DNA of 20,925 nt from a bacterium (GTDB lineage Bacteria > Patescibacteriota > Minisyncoccia > Minisyncoccales > CG1-02-41-26). The DNA lies in assembly GCA_030615715.1 (NCBI GenBank), contig JAUWYS010000002.1, positions 1 to 20,925 on the forward strand. Reading direction: 5' to 3'. This document shows, piece after piece, positions 15,322-20,925 of this stretch; position 1 is the stretch's first letter; each line of letters starts with the position of its first letter. The notes beneath the pieces were generated by a model, which was not told the origin of the DNA, did not search any database, and worked only from the letters and a program-made list of their open reading frames with translations. The position numbers and the translations under genes were made by a program.

Positions 15322-16452
15322 ATGGAGATAGAACTATTAACTCAAAACTTAAAAGAGGGGATTAATAATGTCGAGCGGTTAACCAAGAAAAGTCCTACTT
15401 TGCAGGTTTTAGATAATACTCTACTTGAAGCAGATAAAAATTTTCTCAAGTTAATTTCCACCAATTTGGAAACAAGTATGATTTGGTGGGTCTTGAGTAA
15501 GGTTAATCGAGAAGGAAGAGTTGCCGTACCAGCTACTTTTCTGAACAATTTAATTAATCTTATCAAAGACAATAAAGTGAAACTGAGAAGTGAGAATAAA
15601 AACCTAATTTTAGAAATGGCAAACCAAACTACCCAAATCCAGGGAATTGATCCTGAAGAGTTCCCTATTATCCCCCAAATCGAAAAAAAAGATCCCATTG
15701 AGATAGAGGGTGAGCAATTGGAACAGGGGTTGAGTCAGGTGGTTGAGGTTCCTTCTCCTTCCCAGGTGAGGCCTGAAATCTCTGGCATTTATTTCTCTTT
15801 CAAAAAAGATAAAATTAAAATCGTAGGAACTGACAGTTTCAGGTTGGCGGAGAAAACTATTTCTTTAGAGAAGAAATTAAAAAAAGAGGGCCAGTTTATT
15901 CTTCCCCAGGCATCGGGAAGAGAATTAGTCAATGTTTTATCTCAAAAACCAGGTCCTCTCAAGATTTACTTCGAGCCCTCTCAGGTTCTCTTCGAGTGGC
16001 CGGGGCAGGAGATTTCTTATCCCCATATCCATCTTCTTAGCCGTTTGATTGAGGGCGAGTACCCAAATTATCAAGAGATTATCCCCAAGAAATACACAGC
16101 CCAAATTACCCTGAAAAGAGAGGATTTTCTCACCCAAATAAAAGAAGCCGGGCTCTTTAGTGGTAAGATTTCCGAAGTTAAATTGACTCCCATTGCCAAG
16201 TCAAAAAAAATAAAAATATTTGCCCAGAGCCCTGAGGTGGGGAAAAACGAGGCGTATCTTACAGCGAAAATTGAGAGTCAGGGAGAAGTTCCTGAAGTTT
16301 CTTTCAACTACCGATTTTTAGTGGACGGTTTGCAAAACATTAAGAGTTCTGAGGTGATTCTTAAATTGAGCGATGGAGAAGGTCCTGGCGTCCTGAGACC
16401 GGTTGGCGACCTAAGCTATCTTTATATACTAATGCCCATTAAAGCGTCCTGA
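15322..16452 (+). CDS. dnaN: DNA polymerase III sliding clamp (beta subunit)
   Basis: The beta clamp forms a ring around DNA and tethers the replicative polymerase and other partners. At 376 residues it has the normal length for three clamp domains. Family motifs are present: the EFP segment (113-115), TDSFRLA (170-176), SRLIEGEYPNY (240-250) near the domain 2-3 junction, and the C-terminal YLYILMPI resembling the family's terminal PM-R/L segment that lines the partner-binding pocket. It follows dnaA in the usual order but is not followed by recF; the next gene is a convergent penicillin-binding protein 18 bases away. Assignment is secure despite low similarity in the N-terminal domain, which is normal for CPR clamps. 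Confidence 0.96.
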   Translation: MEIELLTQNLKEGINNVERLTKKSPTLQVLDNTLLEADKNFLKLISTNLETSMIWWVLSKVNREGRVAVPATFLNNLINLIKDNKVKLRSENKNLILEMANQTTQIQGIDPEEFPIIPQIEKKDPIEIEGEQLEQGLSQVVEVPSPSQVRPEISGIYFSFKKDKIKIVGTDSFRLAEKTISLEKKLKKEGQFILPQASGRELVNVLSQKPGPLKIYFEPSQVLFEWPGQEISYPHIHLLSRLIEGEYPNYQEIIPKKYTAQITLKREDFLTQIKEAGLFSGKISEVKLTPIAKSKKIKIFAQSPEVGKNEAYLTAKIESQGEVPEVSFNYRFLVDGLQNIKSSEVILKLSDGEGPGVLRPVGDLSYLYILMPIKAS

Positions 16453-16453
16453 A

Positions 16454-16478
16454 AGCCCGAGGATAACCCTCAAGGGCT
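16454..16478. terminator. Hairpin between convergent dnaN and pbp genes
   Basis: AGCCC-GAGG (16454-16462) pairs with CCTC-AA-GGGCT (16468-16478), with a two-base bulge and a five-base loop. It overlaps the last codons of the penicillin-binding protein gene and begins two bases after the dnaN stop. The run after it is short on both strands (GATAAAAAA rightwards, TTTC leftwards), so it is at best a weak bidirectional terminator. Confidence 0.5.
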
Positions 16479-18566
16479 GATAAAAAATTCCCAGTTGGGG
16501 TATTGGAGATCGTCCTGTGAATTGTCTTCCCCTCTGGGGTCGTTTTTATTTACGTAGTGTAAAATGCAATGGGGACCCGGCAAGACACCGTCTAAAATGG
16601 GCTTACCTGTTAAAACAATCTCAGGAGCTTCAAATTCTTCTCTGGTAAATTTTTTCAAAGATTCCTTCATAAATTTTTGCCAGATGGGCCCCGCCAAAGT
16701 GACGCCGGGCTTGGTCATGGAGAGGTTATTGTTATTTCCCACCCAAACCCCAGCAACCAAATTTGGGGTATAACCGACTGTCCAAGCGTCTCGGTAATCC
16801 TGGGTGGTGCCTGTCTTAGCAGCGACCGCATAATCTCTTAGATATAAAGGAGAATTCCAGCCGAACATGGGAGCTCGAGCCTCATTGTCAGATAAAATAT
16901 CATTTATTTCCCTGGCAACCTGAGAGGAGATAATTTTTATCTCACTCCCTTTTGTTTCCTCAAGAATGTTCCCTTCAGAGTCCTCTATCTTTTTGATAAA
17001 ACTTACAGGGGTTTTTACGCCGTCTCTGGCAAAAACTCCGAAGGCGGAGACCATTTCCAAAAGTTTAACTTCCCCTCCCCCCAAGACCAAACTGAGGCCA
17101 TATCTGTCTTTGTCTCTTAGGGTGGTTATGCCAAACTCCTGGATCAAATCTAGAGCTTCGTTTTTACCAGCTAAATAGAGAACCTTGACTGAGGCGACGT
17201 TTCGAGATTGAGCTAAGGCGGTCCTGAAATTTATAGGTCCCAAAAACTTTTCGTCATAGTTCTTGGGATGATAACATTTAGAATTGTATCTACCGTAAGT
17301 TTGGGTGGCTGAGGGGGAGCAGAGGACATTAAATTCTGTCTTGGTATCCCAAATTATGGAATTAGCAGTAAAACCTTTCTGGAGGGCTCTGGCATAAACT
17401 AAGGGTTTAAGGGCAGAGCCGGGTTGGCGCAAAGCCAAGACGGCATTCGTTTTCGGGTCAAATTTACACCCTTGTTCGCTGCATTCTTCAGATTCCCCGT
17501 GCCAATCTTTAGACCCAACCATGGCTAAGAGCTCTCCGGTTTTTGGGTTTAAGGCAACCAACGCTCCGTTATAAGCATTGTATGCCTTTACTGCTGCCAC
17601 TCCTTCCTCAACCGCTTGCTCGGCTATTCCCTGGAGGTCAAAGTCTAAAGTAGTGTAAACCTTCAGGCCCATTCTGGTCAAAAAATCTTCGCCATATTTC
17701 CCTTCAAGGTATTGCTTAACGTAGATGGCAAAATGAGGGGCCTGGATAGTAGTGATGTTGGGATAGAACTTAATTTCCTCTTCTTTGGCTGCCAATTTTT
17801 CTTCCTCAGTAAGATAGCCCTCTTTTTCCATCCTTTCTAAAATATAGTTTTTTCTGGCGAGCAACTCATCCAGATGAGGCCCGTAAGGGGAAAGATAAGA
17901 GGGGGCTCGGATTAAACTGGCTAAAGCAACGGCCTCAGCCAAAGAAATATCCGAGATATGTTTTTGGAAGAAGGTTTGACTTGCCGCCTCCATGCCGTAG
18001 AGATTTCCCCCCAGAGGGATGAGGTTCAAATACCATTCCAAGATTTGGTCTTTGGGATATCTTCTCTCAAGCTCCAAGGTCAAGATAATTTCCCTGGTCT
18101 TTCTCTCTAAGGTTTTCTTTCTAGTTAAGAAATAAGAACGGATAAGCTGCTGGGAAATGGTTGAGCCACCCTGGATAAACTTTCCCAATTTCAGATCGTA
18201 AAGAACAGCTCTGCCGATAGCTTTATAATCCAATCCTCGGTGCTGATAAAAATTGGCGTCTTCAGCAGTAAGAACCGCCTCTTTCAAATAATCAGGGACT
18301 TCACTTAAGGGGACAACAGTTCTTCTTTCTTCTCCGGAGATTTCGTATAAGAGCGTCTCTCCCGTTCGGTCGTAGATTTTGGTGGACTGAGGGATAGTTC
18401 CTTCAGTAAATTTCTCTGGTCTTGGCAAATCTTTAATGAAGTAAATAAAAAGCCCCACCCCTGAAAGAAAAAGGATTAACAAGAACATCCCCAGAATCTT
18501 CAGAAAGAGCCATGGCCACTTTTTTCTCTTTCGGTAAACTTTCCGATAATGTTTTTGTCTCGGCAT
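16470..18566 (-). CDS. Class A penicillin-binding protein (PBP1A-like)
   Basis: This bifunctional peptidoglycan synthase is anchored in the cytoplasmic membrane with its active domains outside. The 698 residues show a Lys/Arg-rich cytoplasmic start and one transmembrane helix (19-43). The GT51 glycosyltransferase domain follows, with EDANFYQHRG (catalytic Glu102), GGSTISQQ (133-140) and RKTREIILTLELERRYPKDQ around 155-174. The transpeptidase domain has all three motifs: SALK (Ser384, Lys387), SRN (454-456) and KTGT (584-587). Both activities therefore look intact. It is convergent with dnaN and preceded by a likely promoter that leaves almost no leader. It implies the cell makes its own cross-linked peptidoglycan. 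The family is certain; the exact PBP subtype name is not. Confidence 0.96.
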   Translation of the reverse strand: MPRQKHYRKVYRKRKKWPWLFLKILGMFLLILFLSGVGLFIYFIKDLPRPEKFTEGTIPQSTKIYDRTGETLLYEISGEERRTVVPLSEVPDYLKEAVLTAEDANFYQHRGLDYKAIGRAVLYDLKLGKFIQGGSTISQQLIRSYFLTRKKTLERKTREIILTLELERRYPKDQILEWYLNLIPLGGNLYGMEAASQTFFQKHISDISLAEAVALASLIRAPSYLSPYGPHLDELLARKNYILERMEKEGYLTEEEKLAAKEEEIKFYPNITTIQAPHFAIYVKQYLEGKYGEDFLTRMGLKVYTTLDFDLQGIAEQAVEEGVAAVKAYNAYNGALVALNPKTGELLAMVGSKDWHGESEECSEQGCKFDPKTNAVLALRQPGSALKPLVYARALQKGFTANSIIWDTKTEFNVLCSPSATQTYGRYNSKCYHPKNYDEKFLGPINFRTALAQSRNVASVKVLYLAGKNEALDLIQEFGITTLRDKDRYGLSLVLGGGEVKLLEMVSAFGVFARDGVKTPVSFIKKIEDSEGNILEETKGSEIKIISSQVAREINDILSDNEARAPMFGWNSPLYLRDYAVAAKTGTTQDYRDAWTVGYTPNLVAGVWVGNNNNLSMTKPGVTLAGPIWQKFMKESLKKFTREEFEAPEIVLTGKPILDGVLPGPHCILHYVNKNDPRGEDNSQDDLQYPNWEFFISP

Positions 18567-18575
18567 ACTATTTTG

Positions 18576-18604
18576 ATGTTATCCCATTTTTTTCTTAAAA
18601 TCAA
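18576..18604 (-). promoter_or_regulatory. Possible promoter of the penicillin-binding protein gene
   Basis: On the minus strand TTGATT (18599-18604) and TAACAT (18576-18581) lie 17 bases apart, each matching four of six consensus bases. The predicted start would be about three bases before the ATG at 18566. The -35 overlaps one arm of the 18600-18638 hairpin, so termination of the upstream small gene and this promoter share sequence. Confidence 0.45.
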
Positions 18605-18638
18605 AACCGAGCACATAAATTATATGCTCGGTTTTGAT
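18600..18638 (-). terminator. Long hairpin after the small acidic gene
   Basis: The 19-base arms 18600-18618 and 18620-18638 (ATCAAAACCGAGC... against ...GCTCGGTTTTGAT) match except at one position, which is a G-U pair in the leftward RNA. In that direction the right-hand arm ends GGTTTTGATTTT, giving T-rich sequence at the stem base, as in an intrinsic terminator. It lies 17 bases beyond the stop of the gene at 18655. The core AGCACATAA is shared with the hairpin at 1857-1884. Confidence 0.6.
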
Positions 18639-18654
18639 ATTCGGTTGGAGTTTA

Positions 18655-18801
18655 CTACTCTCCCTCCTTTTTTTCTTCTCCTCCTTTTTCTTCTTTCTCT
18701 TCACCTGCTCCCTCTTCACCTGCTCCCTCTTCTTTGGGAGCTTCTTCTCCACCCTCGTCTTGGCTAACTAAAGGAGTTAAGATTCTGTCTTCAATTCTCA
18801 T
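18655..18801 (-). CDS. Small acidic protein, 48 residues
   Basis: A short open frame starts MRIEDRILTPLVSQDEGG and continues as a Glu/Gly/Lys/Ala-rich acidic tail. The tail includes two tandem copies of a 15-base unit (EEGAG repeated), followed by a double stop, TAG TAA. It has its own full-consensus promoter at 18855-18882, giving a leader of about 47 bases, a weak GGA ribosome-binding element nine bases before the ATG, and a hairpin after the stop. That is the anatomy of an independent small transcript. I recognise no family. The tail has low complexity, so the coding call rests on promoter, start, stop and terminator spacing; a noncoding RNA is the alternative. It lies between ruvC and the penicillin-binding protein gene on the same strand. 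Confidence 0.62.
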   Translation of the reverse strand: MRIEDRILTPLVSQDEGGEEAPKEEGAGEEGAGEEKEEKGGEEKKEGE

Positions 18802-18854
18802 AATTTTCCAAATTAATTATCGTCAAATTTGCGACCTTTCTAACTTATACAAAG

Positions 18855-18882
18855 ATTATATCTTAGCAAAAACGCTTGTCAA
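18855..18882 (-). promoter_or_regulatory. Consensus sigma-70 promoter of the small acidic gene
   Basis: On the minus strand a perfect -35 TTGACA (18877-18882) and a perfect -10 TATAAT (18855-18860) are separated by 16 bases. The -35 contains the ruvC stop codon TGA (18881-18879). The expected transcription start is near 18848. It is the best-matching promoter in the window. Confidence 0.85.
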
Positions 18883-19358
18883 GCCCTTTGAGGCTTTTTA
18901 AAAGCATAACAGACAGCTATAGCCAGTCCATCGGCCGCATCGTCGGGTTTGGGAATTTCTTTCAGCTTTAAAATTTCTTTTATCATCCGAGCAACCTGCT
19001 TTTTGTCGGCTCTTCCGTAGCCGCAAACCCCCATTTTTACCTCCAGGGGAGCAAGCTGCCATACCTTAATTTTCTTTTTGGCTGCTGTTAATAAAATCAC
19101 CCCTTTAGCTTCGCTCACCGGAATGACTGTTTTTAAATTCTTGAAAAAATAGATATTCTCAACAGCCAAAACTTTCGGCTTGTATCTGTTTAACAATTTA
19201 GAAAGTTCAAGATGTATTTTTTTAAGACGTTGCTCTGGCGGGAACCCGGGTTTTGTTTCTATGATGCCGTAACCCAAACACTTTAATCTATTTTTAACTT
19301 TCCTTATTACTCCGTAGCCAGTTCTCGCTGTGCCGGGGTCAATGCCTATTATTATCAC
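18879..19358 (-). CDS. ruvC: Holliday junction resolvase RuvC
   Basis: RuvC is a dimeric endonuclease that cuts Holliday junctions in homologous recombination, normally with RuvAB. The 159-residue product has the RNase H-like fold motifs and all expected acidic residues: Asp7 in IGIDPGTARTGYG, Glu67 in LAVENIYF, and Asp140 and Asp143 in KPDDAADGLAIA. The start ATG overlaps the yebC stop by four bases, so it is translationally coupled to yebC, a common pairing. ruvA and ruvB are not in the window. The gene's last bases form part of the promoter of the next small gene. Confidence 0.97.
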   Translation of the reverse strand: MIIIGIDPGTARTGYGVIRKVKNRLKCLGYGIIETKPGFPPEQRLKKIHLELSKLLNRYKPKVLAVENIYFFKNLKTVIPVSEAKGVILLTAAKKKIKVWQLAPLEVKMGVCGYGRADKKQVARMIKEILKLKEIPKPDDAADGLAIAVCYAFKKPQRA

Positions 19359-20089
19359 AAGTTTAGGTTTGAATAAATGTCTTGCACGGCTTCTGACTCA
19401 TCTAAGTCCTCAAAAAGTTTTTGGCAGTTCTCTTTGTCTTTGTCTGAAACTTCAACTTGTTCCTTAGCCACCCAATCTAAGGTTGCTGAACTAATTTTTA
19501 GACCTTGATTTTCAAGATTCTTTCTTACCTTAGCTAACTCTGCTGGTTTTGTGAAAACATCCAAAAGATCTTCTGTTTTGTGCCAGTAAATATCTTCTGC
19601 ACCCGCCTCAATGGCTTTCATTTCTAATTCATCTTTTTTGATTATTGGGATTTGGTCATCGGGATTCATCGTTATTGCCCCTTTTCTTTCAAACATCCAT
19701 TTAACCGAACCTGCCTCCGCTAACTTCCCGCCGTACTTTTGTAGGATTTGTTTAATTTCAGACAGGGTGCGATTTTTATTGTCGGTTATCCCTTCAATAA
19801 TAAGAGCAGTTCCTCTGGGCCCGTAAGCTTCATAAGTTACTGCTTCAAGCTTAGCGCCCTCAAGCTCGCCGGTTCCTTTCTTAATAGCTCTTTCAACGTT
19901 ATCCTTTGGCATGTTGAAGCTTCGGGCTTCGTCTAAAGCTTGCCTTAGTTTGGGATTGCTTCCCGGATTAGCTCCCTCTCTGGCCGCAACCGAAATCATC
20001 CGAGCCAGCTTGGAAAAAACCTTGCCCCGTTTTTGGTCTTCAAGCGTCTTTTTATGTAGAATCGTCTTTGCGTGAGAATGCCCTGACAT
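19355..20089 (-). CDS. yebC: YebC/PmpR family regulatory protein
   Basis: YebC-family proteins are cytoplasmic. Members have been described both as DNA-binding regulators and as factors that relieve ribosome stalling; this sequence cannot tell which role applies. At 244 residues it is the usual length. It begins MSGHSHAKTILHKK (family MSGHSKWxxIxHKK), followed by KRGKVFSKLARMISVAAREG, NPKLRQALDEARSFNMPKDN and EAYGPRGTALIIEGITDNKN, all family signatures. It heads a yebC-ruvC unit and has a promoter whose start falls within about two bases of the ATG. An overlapping out-of-frame ATG at 20093 is ignored. Confidence 0.96.
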   Translation of the reverse strand: MSGHSHAKTILHKKTLEDQKRGKVFSKLARMISVAAREGANPGSNPKLRQALDEARSFNMPKDNVERAIKKGTGELEGAKLEAVTYEAYGPRGTALIIEGITDNKNRTLSEIKQILQKYGGKLAEAGSVKWMFERKGAITMNPDDQIPIIKKDELEMKAIEAGAEDIYWHKTEDLLDVFTKPAELAKVRKNLENQGLKISSATLDWVAKEQVEVSDKDKENCQKLFEDLDESEAVQDIYSNLNL

Positions 20090-20097
20090 ACATTTGA

Positions 20098-20126
20098 ATT
20101 TTACCCCAATTTTATTGATAAATCAA
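20098..20126 (-). promoter_or_regulatory. Promoter of yebC-ruvC (leaderless geometry)
   Basis: On the minus strand -35 TTGATT (20121-20126) and -10 TAAAAT (20098-20103) have a 17-base spacer. The predicted transcription start is near 20091, two bases from the yebC ATG (20089). Confidence 0.68.
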
Positions 20127-20179
20127 GGAATCAGCTAAAGAAACGATTGAGGATAGTATACCGTCGGGCGAAAAAGAGG

Positions 20180-20190
20180 TATTATAAAAT
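20180..20190 (+). promoter_or_regulatory. Possible -10 element of the M23 peptidase gene
   Basis: The overlapping sequence TATTATAAAAT contains TATTAT (20180-20185) and TAAAAT (20185-20190), 7 to 12 bases before the ATG at 20198. No matching -35 is seen. If it is used, the message is again nearly leaderless. Confidence 0.35.
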
Positions 20191-20197
20191 AGAAAGT

Positions 20198-20785
20198 ATG
20201 GCTTACCCTTTTACACCAGAATTAGATTTTCCTTTAAAAAACTGGCAGGTGAACGACACTAAATTTTTGCAGTCGCAAGCTTACAGCGGAGTAAATTGGG
20301 GGCTACATTTAGGAGAAGACTGTAATACTAAACCTAGTGCTCCAGTGAAGGCCATAGGAAGAGGTAAAGTAGTCTATTCTGACCTACATGCCTCTAAAGA
20401 ACCACCCCAATCTGAAGGCAAAGAAGGTAGCAACTGGGGCAATATTATTATCATTGCTCACAAGAATCCGAGCACGAAAAAAGTATTCTTTTCTGTTTAT
20501 GGACACTTAGGAAAAAGATTACTAAAGAAAGGAGATAGAGTTAAGAAAGGGCAGAAAATAGGCGAAGTGGCTAAGGGTTGGTCTCGAGAAAATGGCTGGT
20601 GGAAGAAATCTCACTTACATTTCGCAATTTATATTGGTCCATGGAAAGGTGAAGTTTTGCCAGGTGCTTATCGAGAAGAGGCGAAAAAAAGAACTAAATT
20701 AGAGGATTGGACAGCCCCCACAGAATTTCTTCTCAGACATAAAGGAACGGAATCCTACGGAGAATACGACCCCCGGGCTCGATAA
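20198..20785 (+). CDS. M23-family metallopeptidase (LytM-like)
   Basis: M23 (LytM-type) zinc endopeptidases usually cut peptidoglycan cross-bridges. The 195-residue product has the metal-binding set HLGED (His37, Asp41) and HLHF (His139, His141), plus YGHL (His103) between them. Surrounding family features are APVKAIGRGKVVYSD, GNIIIIAHK and LLKKGDRVKKGQKIGEV. The frame could start at a TTG at 20147, adding 17 residues, but the ATG at 20198 follows a -10-like element and is preferred. With either start there is no hydrophobic signal peptide, which is odd for a wall enzyme. It is divergent from yebC and followed by a strong terminator, so it is probably a single-gene transcript. Confidence 0.9.
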   Translation: MAYPFTPELDFPLKNWQVNDTKFLQSQAYSGVNWGLHLGEDCNTKPSAPVKAIGRGKVVYSDLHASKEPPQSEGKEGSNWGNIIIIAHKNPSTKKVFFSVYGHLGKRLLKKGDRVKKGQKIGEVAKGWSRENGWWKKSHLHFAIYIGPWKGEVLPGAYREEAKKRTKLEDWTAPTEFLLRHKGTESYGEYDPRAR

Positions 20786-20810
20786 TTAAATCCTCTTGGA
20801 AAAGATTACA

Positions 20811-20847
20811 AAAGGGGTGTCTCTTCAGCAGACATCCCTTTATTTTT
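20811..20847 (+). terminator. Strong intrinsic terminator, probably bidirectional
   Basis: The 12-base stem AAAGGGGTGTCT (20811-20822) pairs with AGACATCCCTTT (20830-20841), with one G-U pair and a 7-base loop, and is followed by ATTTTTCTT. On the minus strand the stem is followed by TTTTGTAATC, so it can also end transcription of the gene entering from the right. Confidence 0.88.
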
Positions 20848-20850
20848 CTT

Positions 20851-20925
20851 CTATGTTTCTGATTCTATTCTTTTCTTAAGGAAGAACACAACGATTGCTG
20901 AAGAGATAGCAATACCGAGGGCGAT
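20851..20925 (-). CDS. 3' end of a membrane protein gene (partial)
   Basis: The last 24 codons of a leftward frame enter from the window edge. They encode a hydrophobic segment (IALGIAISSAIVVFFL) followed by a basic tail KKRIESET and a TAG stop. This is the pattern of a C-terminal transmembrane helix with a positively charged cytoplasmic end. The bidirectional terminator follows immediately. The rest of the gene is outside the window, so no family can be named. Confidence 0.55.
   Translation of the reverse strand: MALGIAISSAIVVFFLKKRIESET

Noticed and set aside
18549..18767. Plus-strand frame rich in Leu
   Set aside because: It is the complement of the Glu-rich tail of the minus-strand small gene and of the pbp 5' end; no promoter or start signal supports it.

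Overview
The window looks like chromosome from a Candidate Phyla Radiation (Patescibacteria) bacterium, most likely of the Parcubacteria group. The basis is mixed. The genes around the replication origin are short and tightly packed. YidC lacks the large periplasmic domain, and no recF or gyr genes follow dnaN. A VirB4-type ATPase sits with membrane proteins of the kind called type IV secretion pilins in these genomes. Most genes have no visible Shine-Dalgarno sequence. UGA reads as stop throughout, so the Gracilibacteria/Absconditabacteria code does not apply. A genus cannot be named from the sequence alone.

Region 1 (7-11506, plus strand) is a tight block of six genes: a VirB4-like ATPase, a small two-helix membrane protein, and four large exported proteins of 1231, 903, 449 and 465 residues. 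The 1231- and 465-residue proteins share the same N-terminal plan (signal peptide, then a pilin-like two-helix membrane hairpin) but carry unrelated outer parts. One outer part has Cys/Trp modules followed by long helical repeats; the other looks like repeated beta/gamma-crystallin modules. The 903- and 449-residue proteins are Cys-rich. With no relaxase, VirD4 or VirB11 in view, this reads as a cell-surface or pilus/secretion apparatus rather than a conjugation locus. It is the best candidate here for an undescribed system.

Region 2 (11507-16452) is the origin neighbourhood. Reading leftwards are rpmH, rnpA, yidD, yidC and khpB (jag), ending in a clear intrinsic terminator. Reading rightwards are dnaA and dnaN. 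The 154-base gap between rpmH and dnaA holds back-to-back promoters and two near-consensus DnaA boxes. The dnaA-dnaN gap holds a long imperfect hairpin, a short direct repeat and a very AT-rich tract.

Region 3 (16453-20925) has, on the minus strand, yebC and ruvC (4-base overlap), a previously unlisted 48-residue acidic small gene with a full-consensus promoter and its own hairpin, and a class A penicillin-binding protein convergent with dnaN. On the plus strand is an M23-family metallopeptidase without a visible signal peptide. A strong bidirectional terminator separates it from the last 24 codons of a membrane protein entering from the right edge.

Several promoters (rpmH, dnaA, yebC, pbp) place the predicted transcription start within about five bases of the start codon, suggesting leaderless mRNAs. 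No tRNA, rRNA, CRISPR array, transposase or prophage gene was seen.
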